From Chloroflexota bacterium (GTDB lineage Bacteria; Chloroflexota; Dehalococcoidia; Lucifugimonadales; UBA3495), in the NCBI GenBank assembly GCA_028875655.1, contig JAPPCX010000114.1:1-64000 (forward strand): a stretch of DNA of 64,000 nt, read 5' to 3'. A program made the translations under genes and the position numbers. Positions 60,113 to 64,000 of the stretch are shown here, in pieces. Under the pieces are notes generated by a model. The model saw only the letters and a program-made list of their open reading frames with translations. It did no database searches and had not been told where the DNA came from. Each line of letters starts with the position of its first letter. Position 1 is the first letter of the stretch.

Positions 60113-61747
60113 TTGCGTCTGAACTACGGCTTGCGAAGGCTGTCCGGGGATACCTTCGGTGGTGTTACCACAGCGGCTACGGTGTTGCCGATGGCCCTTG
60201 CCTATGGCGTGGCTACCGGAATGGGCGCCATCGCCGGCATGTACGGCGCCATCGTCGTGGGGTTTTGCACCGCGGTGTTTGGAGGGACGCCAGCACGGAT
60301 TTCCTACACCGCTGCCGCTATGGCGGTCGCGATGATGGTGGTGCTCAACGAACATGCCGACAGCGTGTCCGAAGCCCTGACCATCGTTGCGCTGGCCGGA
60401 CTCATCCAGGTTGCGCTGGGCGTGTTGCGAATCGGCCGCTTTATTACCTACACGCCATACTCCATGATTGCCGGTTTCACTTCCGGCATCGGCGTGATCA
60501 TCATAATCATCCAAACTCTGCCGTTCCTGGGCGCGGGTCCGGGTTCAGGCGGGCTGTTCGGCATCTTTCGCGCCTGGCCGGATGCGGTGGTTGGAGCGAA
60601 CTTGCACGCCGTCGCCATCGGAGCGGCTTCGGTGGCGATCTGCGTTTTATGGCCCCGCCAACTGGGGCGGTTCGTGCCTGGACCGCTGCCCGCTCTGGTC
60701 GTCGGGACACTTCTAGCGACGTTTTGGTTGCAAGAGGCGCCGGTCATTGGAGCGCTTCCACAGGGCCTGCCCAGCCTGCACGTCCCGGAGGTGTCGGCCG
60801 GTCTGCTGCTTACCGCCGTGCAGCCGGCGTTGACCCTGGCCCTGATCGGGTCGGTCAACAGCCTGGTAGCTTCTTTGGTGGCGGATTCGCTGACTCGCAC
60901 CCGCCATAAATCCAATCAGGAGCTGGTGGGTCAGGGCATTGGCAATGTAGCAGCCGGATTATTGGGAGCGCTTCCCGGCGCCGGGGCCACATCGGGAACC
61001 ACGGTCAACATCCGGGCCGGCGGCAACAGCCCCGTCTCCGGTGTGATCTGCGCCGGGGCGCTGTTCGCACTGGTCCTCGGCCTGGGAAGAATCGCAGAAC
61101 CGATTCCTTTGGCCGCATTGTCGGGGGTTTTGATCAAAGCCGGCTGGGACATCATTGACTGGCGACTGATCAAGCGGGTTCGCCATGTTCGCCGCGATTA
61201 CCTGCTGGTGATGTTGCTCACCCTGCTGCTGACTGTGTTCGTGGACCTGATCACTGCCATCGTGTTGGGACTCATCGTTGCCGCATTCGCTCGCGCCCGT
61301 GAATCGGAGCGGCGCGAACTGGGCAGCGTCATTTCGGTGCCGTTGCTGGACAGCGAGTTTTTCCCTGATAGCCCTGCTGACGCCGACAATGGCGATCGTT
61401 TCCAGGCTCGCGTGGGACTGGTGGATCTGCGGGGCCAGTTTTCCTTCGCGTCCGCCAGTCAGTTGGCCTGGTTGGTTGGAGCGGACATTGAACAGCACGA
61501 GGTCGTCATTTTTGATTTCTCGAACACCACCGATATGGACGACAGCGCAGCCCTGGTGATGGAGCGGTTGATTGACGCGGCCATGGGCACCAATACCGAG
61601 TGCATCGTGCTCAACCTGTCGGGGCCGGTGGCCGACAACCTGAGGTCGCTCAACGTGTTCCGGCGCGTTCCTGAGGCGCGTTTCGTTGACGACTTGGACG
61701 CGGCGAGGAAACTCGCCGGTGATTTGCTGAACCCCGACAGCCGATAG
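60113..61747 (+). CDS. SulP family anion transporter with STAS domain
   Basis: A 544-residue SulP transporter, about 12 membrane helices followed by a C-terminal STAS domain (about residues 430-530; VGLVDLRGQFSFASASQLAW and the DMDDSAALVMERL block). SulP proteins take up sulfate, bicarbonate or organic anions by symport or exchange. The start is TTG 60113 with GAGGAAGG upstream. No carbonic anhydrase or sulfate-assimilation gene is adjacent, so the ion is not predictable. It lies 53 nt after the GMC gene. Confidence 0.88.
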   Translation: MRLNYGLRRLSGDTFGGVTTAATVLPMALAYGVATGMGAIAGMYGAIVVGFCTAVFGGTPARISYTAAAMAVAMMVVLNEHADSVSEALTIVALAGLIQVALGVLRIGRFITYTPYSMIAGFTSGIGVIIIIIQTLPFLGAGPGSGGLFGIFRAWPDAVVGANLHAVAIGAASVAICVLWPRQLGRFVPGPLPALVVGTLLATFWLQEAPVIGALPQGLPSLHVPEVSAGLLLTAVQPALTLALIGSVNSLVASLVADSLTRTRHKSNQELVGQGIGNVAAGLLGALPGAGATSGTTVNIRAGGNSPVSGVICAGALFALVLGLGRIAEPIPLAALSGVLIKAGWDIIDWRLIKRVRHVRRDYLLVMLLTLLLTVFVDLITAIVLGLIVAAFARARESERRELGSVISVPLLDSEFFPDSPADADNGDRFQARVGLVDLRGQFSFASASQLAWLVGADIEQHEVVIFDFSNTTDMDDSAALVMERLIDAAMGTNTECIVLNLSGPVADNLRSLNVFRRVPEARFVDDLDAARKLAGDLLNPDSR

Positions 61748-61859
61748 TCCCCCGACACACGGTAGAACTGTCATATCGGGTTCCATCTGATAAACTTCGA
61801 CCCGAACTTGACATAGTAATCAGGGCCAAGCGAAGCCCTACCACCAAGGAGCAAACCAA

Positions 61860-62711
61860 ATGTCAGTCGGAATCATCGTACCCCTGCCCGCGTATACTCT
61901 CGACCCGGCGTTTATCGCCAAAAAGGCCGAGGATCTAGGCTTCGAGTCCATCTGGTACCACGAGCATCCCATCCTGCCGGTGACCAGCGCCAGTCCTTTC
62001 CCGGCGACCGGCGGCGAGATACCCTGGACGTACCGGCACTTTTCGGATCCTTATATGTCGCTGGCGATGGCGGCAGCCGTCACCGACCGCATCAAGCTTT
62101 GCACCGGCATCACCCTGGTTCCCGAGCGCAACCCGCTGATCCTTGCCAAGCAGATCTCGGTGCTGGACCGGCACAGCAACGGCCGGTTCGTGTTCGGCAT
62201 CGGCGCCGGCTGGAACCGCGAGGAAACCGAGATGATGGGCGGCGACTTCGATCACCGCTGGACGCAGACCGAGGAAGCCATTGGCGCGCTCAAGGAACTC
62301 TGGACTCAGGAGCAGGCCGAATTTCACGGGAAGTATTACAACTTCCCGCCCGTGTACATGTATCCCAAGCCGGTGCAGCAGCCTCATCCGCCGGTGCTGT
62401 TGGGCGGCAACGCGCGCAACGTCCTGCGGCGAGTGGTGCGCTATGGCGACGGCTGGCTGCCCAACCGGACCACGCCGGCCCAGATCGAGGATAGCCGCCA
62501 GCAACTGGACGCCTTGGCTTCGGAACGGGGCCGCGACCCCCAGGCCTTGACCATATCGGTATTCGGCCAGCCGCCGGAAACCACCCGGCAGACGGTGGAT
62601 GACTTCCTCAACGCCGGCGCGCTGCGCGTTTGCGTCTGGCCCAACCACACCGACAGCGAGGAGGAGATGGGGCAGCAGTTGGAGCTCATGGCGGAGGAGT
62701 TGGTGCGATAA
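61860..62711 (+). CDS. LLM class F420-dependent oxidoreductase
   Basis: A 283-residue luciferase-like oxidoreductase of the F420 type, fourth in the window. The opening SVGIIVPLPAYTLDPAFIAK is followed by WYHEHPILPV, GRFVFGIGAGWNREETEMMG and HPPVLLGGNARNVLRRVVRY, the family blocks. It is closely related in layout to the gene at 55-939. AAGGAG precedes the ATG; the leader AAGGAGCAAACC resembles that of the TPP enzyme gene. The substrate is unknown. A lactonase gene follows after a repeat. Confidence 0.89.
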   Translation: MSVGIIVPLPAYTLDPAFIAKKAEDLGFESIWYHEHPILPVTSASPFPATGGEIPWTYRHFSDPYMSLAMAAAVTDRIKLCTGITLVPERNPLILAKQISVLDRHSNGRFVFGIGAGWNREETEMMGGDFDHRWTQTEEAIGALKELWTQEQAEFHGKYYNFPPVYMYPKPVQQPHPPVLLGGNARNVLRRVVRYGDGWLPNRTTPAQIEDSRQQLDALASERGRDPQALTISVFGQPPETTRQTVDDFLNAGALRVCVWPNHTDSEEEMGQQLELMAEELVR

Positions 62712-62728
62712 ATTCTTCTACACGGAGA

Positions 62729-62756
62729 CGTCATTCCGGCGAAAGCCGGAATGACG
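62729..62756. repeat. Interspersed palindrome CGTCATTCCGGC-GAAA-GCCGGAATGACG
   Basis: A perfect 12-bp inverted pair around a GAAA tetraloop, 18 nt after the LLM stop. It is the ATTCCGGC variant of the ATTCCCGC unit: the arm changes are compensated on both sides. Confidence 0.92.
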
Positions 62757-62800
62757 AGCAAGAATCTGGAATGATGGTATGAGGGAAGGAGGTAGCAGAG

Positions 62801-63850
62801 ATGGCAACTTACGTGTACGTTGCGGCGCAGGATGACAACAAGGTGTCCATATTCACCATGGATGAGGCCAGCGGCGCGTTGACCATCGCGGGGGAAGAGT
62901 CGGTATCCGGCGGGCCTTCGCTGCTGGCAATCAGTCCGGACCGGCAGACGCTATACGCCGGGCACCGGGAAGTCCCAGAGATTACCAGCCACAGCATCGA
63001 TCAGCAGACCGGGGAACTCACCCAGACCGGCTCGGTGATTCCGCCGGGTCAGCCGGCGTTCCTGGCCACGGACCGCACCGGCCGGTTCCTGCTGTCGTCG
63101 TACTATGCCGATGGCAAGGCGGCGGTGCATCCGCTGGGCGATGACGGCAGCGTGGGCGGGGCGGCGACCTGCGTGCTCGACACCGACACGGGCGCGCACT
63201 CAATCCAAACCGACCGCTCCAACCGGTATGCCTACGTGCCCCACATCGCCCGCGTACAGGACAACGTGCTGGAGCCGCCCAAGAACATCCCTGGGCCCAA
63301 CATCATCTACCAGTTCCGCTTCGACGAGTCCAGCGGCACGCTGGCGGCCAACGACCCGCTGACACTGGCGCAAGATGACATGATCGGGCCGCGTCATCTC
63401 ACGTATCACCCTTCCCTGGACATTGTGTACTTCTCCAACGAACAGGGATGCAGCGTGTCGTCCTACACCATTGGGGAAGACGGAGCGCTCACTCCGTTGG
63501 AGACGGTTTCCACGTTGCCGGCCGGCGTTACCGAGCGCAACACCTGCTCACAGCTCCAGTTTTCGCCGGACGGCAGCCTGCTGTTCGTGCCGAACCGGGG
63601 GCACAACAGCATCGCCAGTTTCACCGTGGACGGTGAGGGCCGCTTGACTCCCGCTGACCACGCGGCCACTGAGGCAGTGCCCAGCGCGTTCAGCCTGGAC
63701 CCGTCCGGTCGTTACGTATTCGCCGCCGGCTCAGCTACCGGGCAATTGGCGTCCTACAGCATCGACGGCAACACGGGCGCAATGACTCCTCTTGGCACCT
63801 ATGCCGTGGGAGAGCGACCCATGTGGGTGCTGACGACGACGCTGGGGTAG
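62801..63850 (+). CDS. Lactonase family beta-propeller protein (6-phosphogluconolactonase-like)
   Basis: A 349-residue seven-bladed propeller of the lactonase family (PF10282 type, related to E. coli Pgl). Repeated strands are clear, e.g. TYVYVAAQDDNKVSIFTMDE, ASGALTIAGEES, TERNTCSQLQFSPDGSLLFV and the C-terminal GAMTPLGTYAVGERPMWVL. It may hydrolyse a sugar or organic-acid lactone in the cytoplasm. AAGGAGG lies before the ATG. It is followed 62 nt later by an SDR gene, consistent with sugar-acid or lactone metabolism. Confidence 0.88.
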   Translation: MATYVYVAAQDDNKVSIFTMDEASGALTIAGEESVSGGPSLLAISPDRQTLYAGHREVPEITSHSIDQQTGELTQTGSVIPPGQPAFLATDRTGRFLLSSYYADGKAAVHPLGDDGSVGGAATCVLDTDTGAHSIQTDRSNRYAYVPHIARVQDNVLEPPKNIPGPNIIYQFRFDESSGTLAANDPLTLAQDDMIGPRHLTYHPSLDIVYFSNEQGCSVSSYTIGEDGALTPLETVSTLPAGVTERNTCSQLQFSPDGSLLFVPNRGHNSIASFTVDGEGRLTPADHAATEAVPSAFSLDPSGRYVFAAGSATGQLASYSIDGNTGAMTPLGTYAVGERPMWVLTTTLG

Positions 63851-63912
63851 GCTGTTTCCCAGCGATGCGATACCATGTGCCCGCAACTCACGACAGGTCA
63901 GGGAGGTTCACT

Positions 63913-64000
63913 ATGCGACTGGAAGGCAAGGTAGCGCTCATCAGCGGCGGCGCGCGAGGCCAGGGCGCGGCGGAGGCCAGGCTCTTCGTCAGGGAAGGGG
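63913..64000 (+). CDS. Short-chain dehydrogenase/reductase, N-terminal fragment cut by the window end
   Basis: Only 29 codons are present: MRLEGKVALISGGARGQGAA then EARLFVREG. The cofactor-binding TGxxxGxG motif appears as SGGARGQG, typical of NAD-type SDRs of the glucose-1-dehydrogenase/3-oxoacyl-ACP-reductase kind. GGGAGG precedes the ATG at good spacing. The rest lies beyond the window, so substrate and length are unknown. It could work with the lactonase just upstream. Confidence 0.8.
   Translation, partial: MRLEGKVALISGGARGQGAAEARLFVREG

Overview
The window is a gene-dense, GC-rich bacterial chromosome segment of about 67 protein genes with no rRNA, tRNA, CRISPR array or recognisable transposase. 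Gene content points to an aerobic, probably free-living Chloroflexota of the SAR202/Dehalococcoidia type: four luciferase-like (LLM) flavin oxidoreductases, two GMC flavin oxidoreductases, two tandem CaiB/BaiF CoA-transferases, a Rieske dioxygenase, an Agl23-type glycosylation protein and a complete aa3-type oxidase. The lineage is an inference from content; no marker tree could be run.

Layout. 0-11 kb: LLM oxidoreductase, zinc-type dehydrogenase, ilvD, a PaaG-like crotonase, a second LLM, a 3-hydroxyisobutyrate-dehydrogenase-like enzyme, then a Rieske dioxygenase (alpha, beta, two small ORFs) and an MDMPI-family protein, reading as catabolism of aromatic or branched organic compounds. 11-15 kb: dnaN and, beside it on the minus strand, a GrdB-family protein whose reading frame is interrupted by a single UGA followed by a SECIS-like hairpin (a probable selenoprotein), then AlaX and a TPR protein. 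15-20 kb: an Agl23-like GT-C protein, a flippase-like UPF0104 protein and an FAD oxidoreductase (cell-envelope glycan or lipid work). 20-28 kb: a catalytically dead class I glutamine amidotransferase coupled to gyrA, an alpha/beta hydrolase, a three-part fusion (unknown helical domain, AroQ chorismate mutase, archaeal-type TrpRS-like domain) and the ordinary bacterial trpS. 28-36 kb: thiolase plus its DUF35 partner, MBL hydrolase, NTF2-like protein, formamidase-like protein and two CaiB/BaiF transferases. 36-44 kb: membrane protein, lipoprotein, ctaA, ctaB and a coxBACF operon in which both subunit II and subunit IV carry fused cytochrome c domains. 44-49 kb: hydrolase, TrmO-like, FmdB-like, SCP2-like, class C beta-lactamase-like, DUF952 and a Bud32/RIO-like kinase. 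49-64 kb: TPP enzyme, VOC protein, LLM, GMC oxidoreductase, DUF4177, DUF1800, DUF1501, NHL propeller, second GMC, SulP transporter, fourth LLM, lactonase and the start of an SDR.

Regulation. Sigma-70-like promoters with 17-18 bp spacers can be read by eye before ilvD, the 5.8 kb LLM, the 35.9 kb membrane gene, the cox operon, the fmdB-like gene, the TPP enzyme, the VOC gene and the DUF1800 operon. Extended -10 elements lie before the dehydrogenase, dnaN and AlaX genes. Many genes are joined by ATGA or TGATG overlaps, and several starts are TTG.

Repeats. At least four families of short palindromic interspersed repeats sit between genes. Two copies lie inside coding sequence (the C-terminal tail of the flippase-like protein and an insertion in the second GMC enzyme), and some copies are nested in others. 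The most unusual items are the chorismate mutase-TrpRS-like fusion next to trpS, the probable selenoprotein, the dead amidotransferase tied to gyrA, and the doubly cytochrome-fused oxidase.
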